From NCBI GenBank assembly GCA_050741255.1, contig JBOIEQ010000076.1, positions 1 through 19,467 on the forward strand: a stretch of DNA of 19,467 nucleotides. The letters run 5' to 3'. The position numbers and the translations under genes were made by a program. Position 1 is the stretch's first letter, and the number at the start of each line of letters is the position of its first letter. The stretch is from CAZXNF01 sp050741255. Lineage in GTDB: Bacteria > Pseudomonadota > Gammaproteobacteria > Burkholderiales > SG8-41. The notes below the pieces were generated by a model. That model was given only the letters and a program-made list of their open reading frames with translations. It was not told the origin of the DNA and ran no database searches. This document shows positions 5,445 to 13,497 of this stretch, piece by piece.

Positions 5445-7997
5445 ATGGATCAATTCGCCAAGGAAACCATCCCCGTCAGCCTCGAAGAGGAGATGCGCCG
5501 CTCCTATCTCGATTATGCGATGAGCGTCATCGTCGGACGCGCGCTGCCAGACGTGCGCGACGGGCTGAAACCCGTGCACCGGCGGATTTTGTTCGCGATG
5601 AACGAATCGAACACCGTGTGGAACCGCGCGTACGTGAAATGCGCGCGCGTGGTCGGTGACGTGCTGGGCAAATACCATCCCCACGGCGACTCGGCGACCT
5701 ACGAGGCGCTGGTGCGCATGGCGCAGGACTTCTCCCTGCGCTATCCGCTGATCGACGGCCAGGGCAACTTCGGTTCGGTCGACGGCGATTCGGCGGCAGC
5801 CTACCGCTATACCGAGTGCCGGCTGCAGCGGATCAGCTCGGAGATCCTTGCCGACATCGACATGGAAACCGTCGATTTCGTGCCGAACTACGACGGCAAG
5901 GAGCAGGAGCCCGTCACGCTGCCCACGCGGGTGCCGAACCTGCTGATCAACGGTTCGTCGGGGATCGCGGTCGGCATGGCCACCAACATCCCCCCGCACA
6001 ACCTCAACGAGGTGGTGGACGCCTGCCAGGCGCTGCTGAAAAAGCCCGAGATGGACATCGAGGAGCTGATCCGCATCGTGCCGGCGCCGGATTTCCCCAC
6101 CGCCGGCATCATCTACGGCACCAGCGGGGCCAAGGACGCCTATCGGACCGGCCGCGGCCGGGTGGTCATGCGCGCCCGCACCCATTTCGAGGAAGCCGAG
6201 CGCGGCAAGACGCTGCTCGTGATCGACGAACTCCCTTATCAGGTCAACAAGGCCAACCTGCTGATGAAAATCGGCGAACTGGTGCGGGAGAAGCGTCTCG
6301 AGGGTATCTCCGAAATCCGTGACGAGTCCGACAAGTCCGGGATGCGCGCGGTGATCGAGGTCAAGCGTGGCGAGGTGCCGGAAGTCGTCCTGAACAATCT
6401 GTACAAAGAAACGCAGATGCAGGACAGCTTCGGCATGAACATGGTCGCGCTGGTCGATGGCCAGCCGCGCGTGCTGAACCTCAAGCAGATGCTGGAAGCC
6501 TTCCTGCGCCATCGCCGCGAGGTGGTGACGCGCCGGACGGTGTTCGAGCTGAAGAAGGCGCGCGAGCGCGGTCACATCCTTGAAGGCCTGGCGGTGGCGC
6601 TGTCGAACGTGGACGACGTGATCGCGCTGATCAAGGCGGCAAAAACGCCGGCCGAGGCCAAGCAACAGCTGATGGCGCGGTTGTGGCGTTCCACGCTGGT
6701 CGAGGAAATGCTCGTCCGCGTCGATCCGCAGGCGGCACGGCCCGAGGGGTTGGCCGCCGAGTTCGGGCTGCAGAAGAAGGGCTACAAACTGTCCGAGGCC
6801 CAGGCGCAGCGCATCCTGGAGATGCAACTGCAGCGCCTGACCGGGCTCGAGCAGGACAAGCTGGTGGCCGAGTACAAGGAAGTCATGGAGACGATCATCG
6901 ATCTCCTCGACATCCTGTCCAAGCCGGCGCGCACCACCAAGATCATCAGCGAAGAGCTGGCCGCGGTGAAGAAGCAGTATGGCGACCCGCGCCGCAGCGA
7001 GATCGAGGAGAACGCACAGGATATCAACGTCGAGGACCTGATCAAGTCCGAGGAAGTGGTGGTGACGCTGTCGCACGGCGGCTACATGAAGTCGCAGCCG
7101 GTGGACGATTACCGGGCGCAGAAGCGCGGCGGCCGCGGCAAGCAGGCGACGACCACCAAGGAGGACGATTTCGTCGAGAAGTTGTTCATCGCGAACACCC
7201 ACGATTTCATCCTGTGCTTCTCGAACCGCGGCCGCGTCTACTGGCTCAAGGTCTACCAGGTGCCGCAGGGCAGCCGCGCCTCGCGCGGTAAGCCGATCGT
7301 GAACCTGGTGCCCCTGATGGAGCACGAGAAGATCACTGCTGTGCTGCCGGTCAAGGTCTTCGACGACGAGCATTTCGTGTTCATGGCGACCGCCAACGGC
7401 ACGGTCAAGAAAACCGCGCTGTCCGCGTTCTCGCGCCCGATGAACAAGGGCATCATCGCGATCAATCTCGAGGATGGCGATTACCTGATCGGCGTCTCCA
7501 TCACCGACGGCAAGCATCAGGTGATGCTGTTCTCGGACGCCGGCAAGGCCCTGCGCTTCGACGAGACCGAGGTGCGCGGCATGGGGCGTGCCGCGGGCGG
7601 GGTGCGCGGCATGAAGCTGCAGAAGGGGCAGCACCTGATTTCCCTGCTGACCACGGACAATGAAAAAGTATCCGTGCTGACGGCCACCGAGAACGGCTAC
7701 GGCAAGCGCACGCCGATTTCGGAGTACACGCCGCACGGCCGCGGCACGCAGGGCATGATCGCCATCTCGACTTCCGAGCGCAACGGCAAGCTGGTCGCCG
7801 CGCAGATCGTCAGCGACGACGACGAGATCATGCTGATCAACAGCGGCGGCGTGCTGATCCGCACGCGCGTCTCCGAAATCCGCGACATGGGGCGCGCAAC
7901 CCAGGGCGTGCGGCTAATCAACATCGGCGAGGGCGGCAAACTGGTGGGCCTGGAGCGCATCGCTGAGCCGGAGGACGACGTGGAAGGCGACGCGTGA
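5445..7997 (+). CDS. gyrA: DNA gyrase subunit A
   Basis: GyrA breaks and rejoins DNA in the A2B2 enzyme that introduces negative supercoils. The 850-residue protein has the catalytic tyrosine Y122 in AAYRYTECR, and the quinolone-resistance segment HPHGDSATYEAL with S83 and E87 in E. coli numbering. S83 is the usual drug-sensitive residue; E87 in place of D is a conservative natural difference. The tower and coiled-coil regions follow (about 340-500). The C-terminal DNA-wrapping pinwheel begins with the GyrA box, QKRGGRGK at 559-566. Length is slightly under the 875 residues of E. coli. The ATG at 5445 gives the canonical N-terminus but lacks an obvious ribosome site. It begins the long plus-strand gene series and its last 4 nt overlap serC. 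Confidence 0.98.
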   Translation: MDQFAKETIPVSLEEEMRRSYLDYAMSVIVGRALPDVRDGLKPVHRRILFAMNESNTVWNRAYVKCARVVGDVLGKYHPHGDSATYEALVRMAQDFSLRYPLIDGQGNFGSVDGDSAAAYRYTECRLQRISSEILADIDMETVDFVPNYDGKEQEPVTLPTRVPNLLINGSSGIAVGMATNIPPHNLNEVVDACQALLKKPEMDIEELIRIVPAPDFPTAGIIYGTSGAKDAYRTGRGRVVMRARTHFEEAERGKTLLVIDELPYQVNKANLLMKIGELVREKRLEGISEIRDESDKSGMRAVIEVKRGEVPEVVLNNLYKETQMQDSFGMNMVALVDGQPRVLNLKQMLEAFLRHRREVVTRRTVFELKKARERGHILEGLAVALSNVDDVIALIKAAKTPAEAKQQLMARLWRSTLVEEMLVRVDPQAARPEGLAAEFGLQKKGYKLSEAQAQRILEMQLQRLTGLEQDKLVAEYKEVMETIIDLLDILSKPARTTKIISEELAAVKKQYGDPRRSEIEENAQDINVEDLIKSEEVVVTLSHGGYMKSQPVDDYRAQKRGGRGKQATTTKEDDFVEKLFIANTHDFILCFSNRGRVYWLKVYQVPQGSRASRGKPIVNLVPLMEHEKITAVLPVKVFDDEHFVFMATANGTVKKTALSAFSRPMNKGIIAINLEDGDYLIGVSITDGKHQVMLFSDAGKALRFDETEVRGMGRAAGGVRGMKLQKGQHLISLLTTDNEKVSVLTATENGYGKRTPISEYTPHGRGTQGMIAISTSERNGKLVAAQIVSDDDEIMLINSGGVLIRTRVSEIRDMGRATQGVRLINIGEGGKLVGLERIAEPEDDVEGDA

Positions 7998-9076
7998 GCC
8001 GGCTCTACAACTTCGGCGCCGGTCCCGCCACGCTGCCCGAGCCTGTGCTTCGGCAGGCGGCGGAGGAAATGCTCGAATGGCGCGGCAGCGGCATGTCCGT
8101 GATGGAGATGAGCCATCGCGGCAAGGAGTTCGTGGACATCGCCGCGCGCGCCGAGGCGGGGCTGCGCAAGCTGATGGCCGTGCCGAAGAATTACAGGATT
8201 CTGTTCCTGCAGGGCGGTGCGACGCTGCAGTTCGCCGCCATCCCGATGAACCTCCTGCGCGGGAAAAAGTCGGCGGATTACGTCAACACCGGCGAGTGGT
8301 CCAAGAAGGCGATCAAGGAGGCGAAGCGCTACTGCGCGGTCAACGTCGCTGCCTCGTCCGAGGACCAGAAATTCAGCTACGCGCCGAAACAATCCGCGTG
8401 GAAGCTCGATCCGAACGCGGCCTACGTGCACGTCTGCACCAACGAGACGATCGGCGGCGTGGAATTCCACTGGGTGCCGGACACCAAGGGCGTGCCGCTG
8501 GTCGCCGACATGTCCTCGCACATCCTGTCGCGCACGATAGACGTGTCGCAATACGGCCTGATCTACGCCGGAGCACAGAAGAATATTGGCCCGGCGGGCC
8601 TGACGGTGGTGATCGTCCGCGAAGATCTGCTCGGCGAAGTGTTGCCCGCGACGCCGTCGGTGCTCGACTACAAGGCCCAGGCCGAGGCCGATTCCATGCT
8701 CAATACGCCGGCCACGTACTCGGTCTACATCGCCGGTCTGGTGTTCGACTGGCTGCAGGAGCAGGGTGGCCTGCCGGCCATCGAAAAGCGCAACCGCGCC
8801 AAGGCGAAGCTGCTCTACGACTACCTCGACGAAACCGAGTTTTACTTCTCGCCGGTCGCCCGCGAGGACCGCTCGCTGATGAACGTCCCGTTCCGGCTGA
8901 AGAGCGACCAGCTCGATGAAGCCTTCCTGAAGGAGGCCAAGGCGCGCGGCCTCGACCAGCTGAAGGGCCACCGCGCGGTGGGCGGCATGCGCGCATCGAT
9001 CTACAACGCGATGCCGGCCGAAGGCGTGCAGGCGCTGGTCACCTTCATGCGCGAGTTCGCCAAGACGCATGGCTGA
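7994..9076 (+). CDS. serC: Phosphoserine aminotransferase
   Basis: SerC transfers an amino group from glutamate to 3-phosphohydroxypyruvate in serine synthesis and also serves the pyridoxal phosphate pathway. The 360-residue PLP enzyme begins SRLYNFGAGPATLPEPVL, has the cofactor-binding GGAT at 74-77 and the Schiff-base lysine K196 in YAGAQKNIGPAG. The start is GTG at 7994, sharing GTGA with the gyrA stop; AAGG about 9 nt upstream serves as ribosome site. The next gene overlaps it by 8 nt and encodes the preceding enzyme of the same pathway, so serine synthesis is grouped here. Length and motifs match the E. coli-type family (362 residues). Confidence 0.97.
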   Translation: MSRLYNFGAGPATLPEPVLRQAAEEMLEWRGSGMSVMEMSHRGKEFVDIAARAEAGLRKLMAVPKNYRILFLQGGATLQFAAIPMNLLRGKKSADYVNTGEWSKKAIKEAKRYCAVNVAASSEDQKFSYAPKQSAWKLDPNAAYVHVCTNETIGGVEFHWVPDTKGVPLVADMSSHILSRTIDVSQYGLIYAGAQKNIGPAGLTVVIVREDLLGEVLPATPSVLDYKAQAEADSMLNTPATYSVYIAGLVFDWLQEQGGLPAIEKRNRAKAKLLYDYLDETEFYFSPVAREDRSLMNVPFRLKSDQLDEAFLKEAKARGLDQLKGHRAVGGMRASIYNAMPAEGVQALVTFMREFAKTHG

Positions 9077-10247
9077 GCGTTTCCGGGTCCTGACGCTCAA
9101 CAACATCGCGGGCGTCGGGCTCAAGCGCTTTCCGGCCGAGCGTTACGAGGTCGGTACGCAGATCGAGCGGCCCGACGCCATTCTGGTGCGCTCCGCCGAC
9201 CTGCACGCGATGGAGATTGCGGCGAGCGTGAAGGCCGTCGGCCGCGCCGGCGCCGGCGTCAACAACATCCCGGTGGCGAAGCTATCCGCGCGCGGCGTGC
9301 CGGTGTTCAACGCCCCCGGCGCCAACGCCAATGCCGTCAAGGAGCTGGTTATCGCCGGCCTGCTGATCGCCGCGCGCAATCTGGCGCCCGCGCTGAAGTT
9401 CGTGGAGGGTCTGGCGGGCGACGATGCCGCGGTGCACAAGACGGTGGAGGACGGCAAGAAGCAGTTCGCCGGCTTCGAACTGCCGCGCCACACGCTGGGC
9501 ATCCTGGGGCTGGGCCGGATCGGCAGTCTGGTGGCCGACAGCGCGATCAAGCTGGGCATGCAGGTCATCGGGTTCGACCCGCACCTGACCGTCGATGCCG
9601 CATGGGGCCTGCCCTCGCAGGTGAGAAAAGCCCACTCGGTCGAGGAGGTGCTGAAAGCCTCCGATTTCGTCACCGTGCACGTGCCGCTCGCCGACGGCAC
9701 CCGCAACCTCATCAACGCGGAACGCCTGAAATTGATGAAGGCCGGCGCCATCCTGCTCAACTTCGCGCGCGACGGGATCGTGGACGACACGGCAGTCGCC
9801 GCCGCGCTGAAAGCGAAAAAGCTGCGCTGGTATGTCTGCGACTTCCCGTCGCAGGCGCTCGGCGGCCAGCCCGGCGTGATCGCGCTCCCGCACCTCGGCG
9901 CCTCGACCCGCGAGGCCGAGGACAACTGCGCGGTGATGGTGGTGGACCAGGTGCGCGATTTTCTGGAGCACGGCAACATCGTCAACGCGGTCAATTTTCC
10001 CGATGTAGCGATGCCGCGGGAGTCGCCGTGGCGGGTCTGCATCGCCAACGCCAACGTGCCGAACATGCTGGGGCAGATGTCGACCGCCATGGCCCACGCG
10101 GGGTTGAACATCCACAACATGCTCAACAAGTCGAAGGGGGAGATGGCCTACACCCTGGTGGACATGGACAGCGCGGTGCCCGAGGCCGCGATCAGCGGGC
10201 TCGCGGCCATCCCGGGCGTGCTCGGGGTGCGTTACCTTCCCGCCTGA
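9069..10247 (+). CDS. serA: D-3-phosphoglycerate dehydrogenase, short form with ACT domain
   Basis: The 392-residue protein is a D-isomer 2-hydroxyacid dehydrogenase. The NAD-binding motif GLGRIG is at 147-152, the substrate arginine is R234 in NFARDG, and the catalytic histidine is H275 in LPHLGAST. The substrate-domain signature GRAGAGVNNIP is at 58-68. An ACT domain occupies about 321-392 and may bind serine for feedback control. The second catalytic residue, normally glutamate in an EP motif, appears as glutamine (FPSQ, 259-262). The ATG at 9069 overlaps serC by 8 nt, supporting coupled production of the two serine enzymes. The likely reaction is oxidation of 3-phosphoglycerate to 3-phosphohydroxypyruvate; a related hydroxyacid substrate cannot be excluded. 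Confidence 0.9.
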   Translation: MAERFRVLTLNNIAGVGLKRFPAERYEVGTQIERPDAILVRSADLHAMEIAASVKAVGRAGAGVNNIPVAKLSARGVPVFNAPGANANAVKELVIAGLLIAARNLAPALKFVEGLAGDDAAVHKTVEDGKKQFAGFELPRHTLGILGLGRIGSLVADSAIKLGMQVIGFDPHLTVDAAWGLPSQVRKAHSVEEVLKASDFVTVHVPLADGTRNLINAERLKLMKAGAILLNFARDGIVDDTAVAAALKAKKLRWYVCDFPSQALGGQPGVIALPHLGASTREAEDNCAVMVVDQVRDFLEHGNIVNAVNFPDVAMPRESPWRVCIANANVPNMLGQMSTAMAHAGLNIHNMLNKSKGEMAYTLVDMDSAVPEAAISGLAAIPGVLGVRYLPA

Positions 10248-10302
10248 GCGCGGCACGTTAGAATTCGCTACCGGCAGCCCGCCGGACCGCCCGACCCGCA
10301 CC

Positions 10303-11364
10303 ATGGCCGATTCCCTCAAACGCATCCGCGCCCGCATCGACGCGCTCGACGATCAGCTGCTGAAGCTGATCAACCGGCGCGCGGGGTTCGCGCAGACGGT
10401 GGCGCGCATCAAGGGCAATGCCCACGCCTACCGCCCCGAGCGCGAGGCGCAGATCCTGCGCCGGCTGACCGCGGCGAACCGCGGACCCCTGCCGGACGCG
10501 GCGGTGGCGCGGTTGTACGCGGAACTGGTCTCCGCCTGCCGTGCAATGGAAGCGGAGTTCCGCGTCGCCTATCTCGGACCGCGCGGCACCTACAGCGAAG
10601 AGGCGGTCGGCAAGCATTTCGGGGGCATGGTGCAGGCGATGCCGCAGGCCTCGTTTGACGAAGTCTTCCGCGCAGTGGAGGCGGGCGAATGCGGCTACGG
10701 CGTGGTGCCGGTGGAGAATTCCACCGAGGGCACGATCGGCCGCACGCTTGACCTCTTGCTCACCACACCGCTCAGGATCTGCGGCGAGGTGCTGTTGCCC
10801 GTGCACCAGTGCCTGATGAACAAGAGCGGCAATGCAGCGCGGGTGGCGCGCGTCTATTCGCACAGCCAGAGCCTTGCGCAGTGCCACGAGTGGCTGAACC
10901 ACCGCTACCCGCAGGCCGAGCGCGTGCCGGTGGTGTCGAACGCGGAAGCCGCGCGGCTGGCCTCGAAGGAAGCGCGCGCCGCCGCCATCGCCGGCAGGAC
11001 GGCCGCCAGGGTCTACGGCCTCAAACTGCTCGCGCGCAATATCGAGGACGATCCGAACAACACGACACGCTTCCTGGTGATCGGCCCGCACGGGGCCGGA
11101 CCGTCGGGACGTGACAAGACCTCGCTGGTCATGTCCACCCGCAACCTGCCGGGGGCGGTGCACGGCCTGCTGACGCCGCTGGCGAAGAACGGCGTGTCGA
11201 TGACCAAGCTCGAATCGCGGCCGTCGCGCACGGGCATGTGGGAGTACCTGTTCTACGTCGACCTTGAAGGCCACGCGGAAGAACCGCGCCTCAAACGCGC
11301 GCTGGCGGCGCTGACGCGCAAGGCCGCGATGCTCAAGGTGCTGGGGTCCTATCCGGCGGCGTAA
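10303..11364 (+). CDS. pheA: Bifunctional chorismate mutase / prephenate dehydratase (P-protein)
   Basis: PheA turns chorismate into prephenate and then phenylpyruvate for phenylalanine synthesis. The 353-residue protein has an AroQ chorismate mutase domain at about 1-85 (IRARIDALDDQLLKLINRR, then RPEREAQILRRL), a prephenate dehydratase domain at about 86-265 (GPRGTYSEEA; GYGVVPVENSTEG at 131-143; NNTTRF at 252-257) and a C-terminal ACT domain at about 273-350 with the phenylalanine-binding ESRP at 304-307. All three parts look intact. It begins 55 nt after serA and is separated from hisC by a heptad array. No attenuator-like leader with phenylalanine codons is visible, so control is probably allosteric. 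Confidence 0.97.
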   Translation: MADSLKRIRARIDALDDQLLKLINRRAGFAQTVARIKGNAHAYRPEREAQILRRLTAANRGPLPDAAVARLYAELVSACRAMEAEFRVAYLGPRGTYSEEAVGKHFGGMVQAMPQASFDEVFRAVEAGECGYGVVPVENSTEGTIGRTLDLLLTTPLRICGEVLLPVHQCLMNKSGNAARVARVYSHSQSLAQCHEWLNHRYPQAERVPVVSNAEAARLASKEARAAAIAGRTAARVYGLKLLARNIEDDPNNTTRFLVIGPHGAGPSGRDKTSLVMSTRNLPGAVHGLLTPLAKNGVSMTKLESRPSRTGMWEYLFYVDLEGHAEEPRLKRALAALTRKAAMLKVLGSYPAA

Positions 11365-11370
11365 CTGCAG

Positions 11371-11452
11371 TGACGAGTGATGTGTAATGGGTGATGAGCT
11401 GCAACCGTTTTTACCCATTACCCATTACCCATTACCCATTACCCATTAGCCA
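11371..11452. repeat. Heptad arrays in inverted arrangement between pheA and hisC
   Basis: Five perfect copies of TTACCCA run from 11411 to 11445, followed by a variant copy TTAGCCA. Upstream, 11371-11398 reads as four degenerate heptads in the opposite sense: TGACGAG, TGATGTG, TAATGGG, TGATGAG. GTAATGGGT (11384-11392) can pair with ACCCATTAC in the array. The array ends exactly at the AGGA ribosome site of hisC (11452-11455). The design mirrors the array between ubiG and the phosphatase gene with a different heptad. Confidence 0.9.
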
Positions 11453-11462
11453 GGATCATTTG

Positions 11463-12593
11463 ATGTCCGCCGTTCTTTCCTCCCGCAGCGCCGCCGACCT
11501 CTGCGACCTGGCACCGCGTTATGTCCGCGCGATCGCGCCGTACCAGCCCGGCAAGCCGATCGCCGAGCTCGCGCGCGAATTCGGGCTCGAAGAGGGCAGC
11601 ATCATCAAGCTGGCGTCCAACGAGAACCCGATCGGCGTCAGTCCCAAGGCGCTGGCGGCGATACGGGCGGTACTCGACGATCTTTCCCGCTATCCCGACG
11701 GCAACGGTTTCGAGCTGAAGTCCGCGGTGGCGCGCAAGAACGGCGTTGCGCCGGACCAGATCGTGCTGGGCAACGGTTCGAACGACGTGCTGGAACTGGC
11801 GGCCCGCGCTTTCCTCACGCCCGGGACCAGCGGGGTCTATTCGCAGCACGCCTTCGCGGTCTATCCGCTGGCGGTGCAGGCGGTCGGCGCGCGCGGCATC
11901 GAGGTGCCGGCGAAGGATTTCGGCCATGACCTCGACGCCCTGCGCGACGCGATTGGCGCAGACACGCGGCTCGTCTTCATCGCCAATCCGAACAACCCGA
12001 CCGGCACCATGCTGGAAGCCCCGCGCCTGCGCCGCTTCCTCGAAAGCGTGCCCGCAACGGTGCTGGTGGTGCTGGACGAGGCCTATAACGAATACCTGGC
12101 GCCGGCGTTGCGGTCCCCGAGCGCACAGTGGGTCGCCGAGTTCCCGAACCTGGTCGTGACGCGCACCTTTTCCAAGGCCTACGGCCTGGCCGGGCTGCGC
12201 GTGGGCTACGCATTGGCCGCCGCGGGCGTGGTGGACCTCATGAACCGCGTGCGCCAGCCGTTCAACGTCAACAGCCTGTCGCTGGCCGCCGCGGCTGCCG
12301 CGCTCGATGACGATGCCTTCGTGCAGGAAAGCTATGCGCTCAACGTGCGCGGCATGCGGCAACTGCTCGACGGCTTCCGCGCTCTGGCGCTTGAATGGAT
12401 TCCGTCGTTCGGCAATTTCGTCAGCTTCAAGGTGGGTGACGGCGCCACGATCTACCGTGAATTGCTGAAGCGCGGTGTCATCGTGCGGCCGATCGCGAGT
12501 TACGGCATGCCGGAATGGCTGCGCGTCTCGATCGGCCTCGAAAGCGAGAACGCGCGCTTCCTCGCCGCGCTCGGCGAGGTGCTGCGCAAGTGA
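11463..12593 (+). CDS. hisC: Histidinol-phosphate aminotransferase (may also serve aromatic amino acids)
   Basis: The 376-residue class I/II PLP aminotransferase has SNENPIG near the N-terminus (52-58), GNGSND (103-108), NPNNPTGT (175-182), the DEAYNEY block (205-211), the Schiff-base lysine K238 in TFSKAYGLAGLR and the phosphate-binding arginine R246. HisC makes histidinol phosphate from imidazole-acetol phosphate. Its place between pheA and tyrA suggests it also, or mainly, transaminates phenylpyruvate, 4-hydroxyphenylpyruvate or prephenate; this is inference from context. I chose ATG 11463, with AGGA 7 nt upstream and a standard N-terminus, over an in-frame ATG at 11391 whose extra 24 codons would come from the repeat. 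Its stop overlaps tyrA by 4 nt. Confidence 0.95.
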   Translation: MSAVLSSRSAADLCDLAPRYVRAIAPYQPGKPIAELAREFGLEEGSIIKLASNENPIGVSPKALAAIRAVLDDLSRYPDGNGFELKSAVARKNGVAPDQIVLGNGSNDVLELAARAFLTPGTSGVYSQHAFAVYPLAVQAVGARGIEVPAKDFGHDLDALRDAIGADTRLVFIANPNNPTGTMLEAPRLRRFLESVPATVLVVLDEAYNEYLAPALRSPSAQWVAEFPNLVVTRTFSKAYGLAGLRVGYALAAAGVVDLMNRVRQPFNVNSLSLAAAAAALDDDAFVQESYALNVRGMRQLLDGFRALALEWIPSFGNFVSFKVGDGATIYRELLKRGVIVRPIASYGMPEWLRVSIGLESENARFLAALGEVLRK

Positions 12594-13489
12594 AGCAGAA
12601 AGCCGCACCACGCAAGAAGCCGCTGATCGGCACGCTCGCGATCTTTGGCGTCGGCCTGATCGGCGGCTCCTTCGCCCTGGCGCTCAAGCGCGCGGGCGTG
12701 GTCGGCCGCGTGCTGGGCGTCGGCCGCTCGAAGAAAAACCTGGAGATCGCGCGCAAGCGTCGCATCATCGACGAGATCGCGACGCCGGCAGAGGCGGCGG
12801 CGCGCGCGGACGTGGTGCTGCTGGCCACGCCGCTGGGCCAGATGGCGCCGCTGCTCGCGGCCATCGCGCCGCACCTGGGCCCGCGCACCATCGTCACCGA
12901 CGCCGGCAGCACCAAGCAGGAGATCATCGCCGCCGCGCGTCGGTATCTGGGCGCAGCGCTGCCGCGTTTCGTGCCGGCGCATCCGATCGCCGGTACCGAG
13001 AAGCACGGGGCCATTGCCGCTTTTCCCGAACTGTTCAAGGGTCGCAAGCTGGTGGTGACGCCGCTGTCGCAGACCTCCGCGGCCGCCGTGCGCACCGTAA
13101 GCCGGGCGTGGCAGGCCTGCGGCATGCAGGTCGTGCGCATGCGGCCGGCGGAACACGACCGCGTCTTCGCCACGGTGAGCCACCTGCCGCACCTGCTGGC
13201 GTTCGCGATGGTGGACATCGTCGCCACCGATCCGGAAGCCCGCCAGTTGTTCGGCTTCGCCGCCGGGGGCTTCCGCGACTTCACGCGCATCGCGGGCAGC
13301 ACCGCGGAGATGTGGCGCGACATCTGTGCGACGAACCGCGCGGCCGTGCTGGCGGTACTGGAGCGCTACGAGGCCAAGGTCGAGGAAATGCACGCGCTGC
13401 TTGAGCGCGGAGACCTCGAGGGGCTCGCGACAGTGATGGACCGCGCGAGCCGCGCGCGCAACCGCTGGGCCGCCAGCCAGGGCCGCTGA
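12590..13489 (+). CDS. tyrA: Prephenate (or arogenate) dehydrogenase
   Basis: TyrA oxidatively decarboxylates prephenate or arogenate on the route to tyrosine. The 299-residue protein has the NAD(P)-binding motif GVGLIGGS at 20-27, the substrate segment HPIAGTEKHG starting at H131 and the block EHDRVFATVSHLPH (188-201) typical of the family. GGFRDFTRIAGS near residue 225 matches cyclohexadienyl-type enzymes. The start is GTG at 12590, sharing GTGA with the hisC stop; in-frame codons further upstream lie inside hisC. It is a stand-alone enzyme without a fused chorismate mutase or EPSP synthase domain, unlike the TyrA-AroA fusions of Pseudomonas. aroA follows after 8 nt. Whether prephenate or arogenate is preferred cannot be read from sequence. 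Confidence 0.95.
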   Translation: MKQKAAPRKKPLIGTLAIFGVGLIGGSFALALKRAGVVGRVLGVGRSKKNLEIARKRRIIDEIATPAEAAARADVVLLATPLGQMAPLLAAIAPHLGPRTIVTDAGSTKQEIIAAARRYLGAALPRFVPAHPIAGTEKHGAIAAFPELFKGRKLVVTPLSQTSAAAVRTVSRAWQACGMQVVRMRPAEHDRVFATVSHLPHLLAFAMVDIVATDPEARQLFGFAAGGFRDFTRIAGSTAEMWRDICATNRAAVLAVLERYEAKVEEMHALLERGDLEGLATVMDRASRARNRWAASQGR

Positions 13490-13497
13490 GCCGTCGC

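Noticed and set aside
5439..7736. Long minus-strand open frame of 765 codons
   Set aside because: It is the exact antisense of gyrA; the histidine- and arginine-rich product is typical of reverse frames in GC-rich genes.
11411..11452. Possible CRISPR-like array
   Set aside because: Units are 7 nt with no spacers, so this is a simple tandem heptad repeat.
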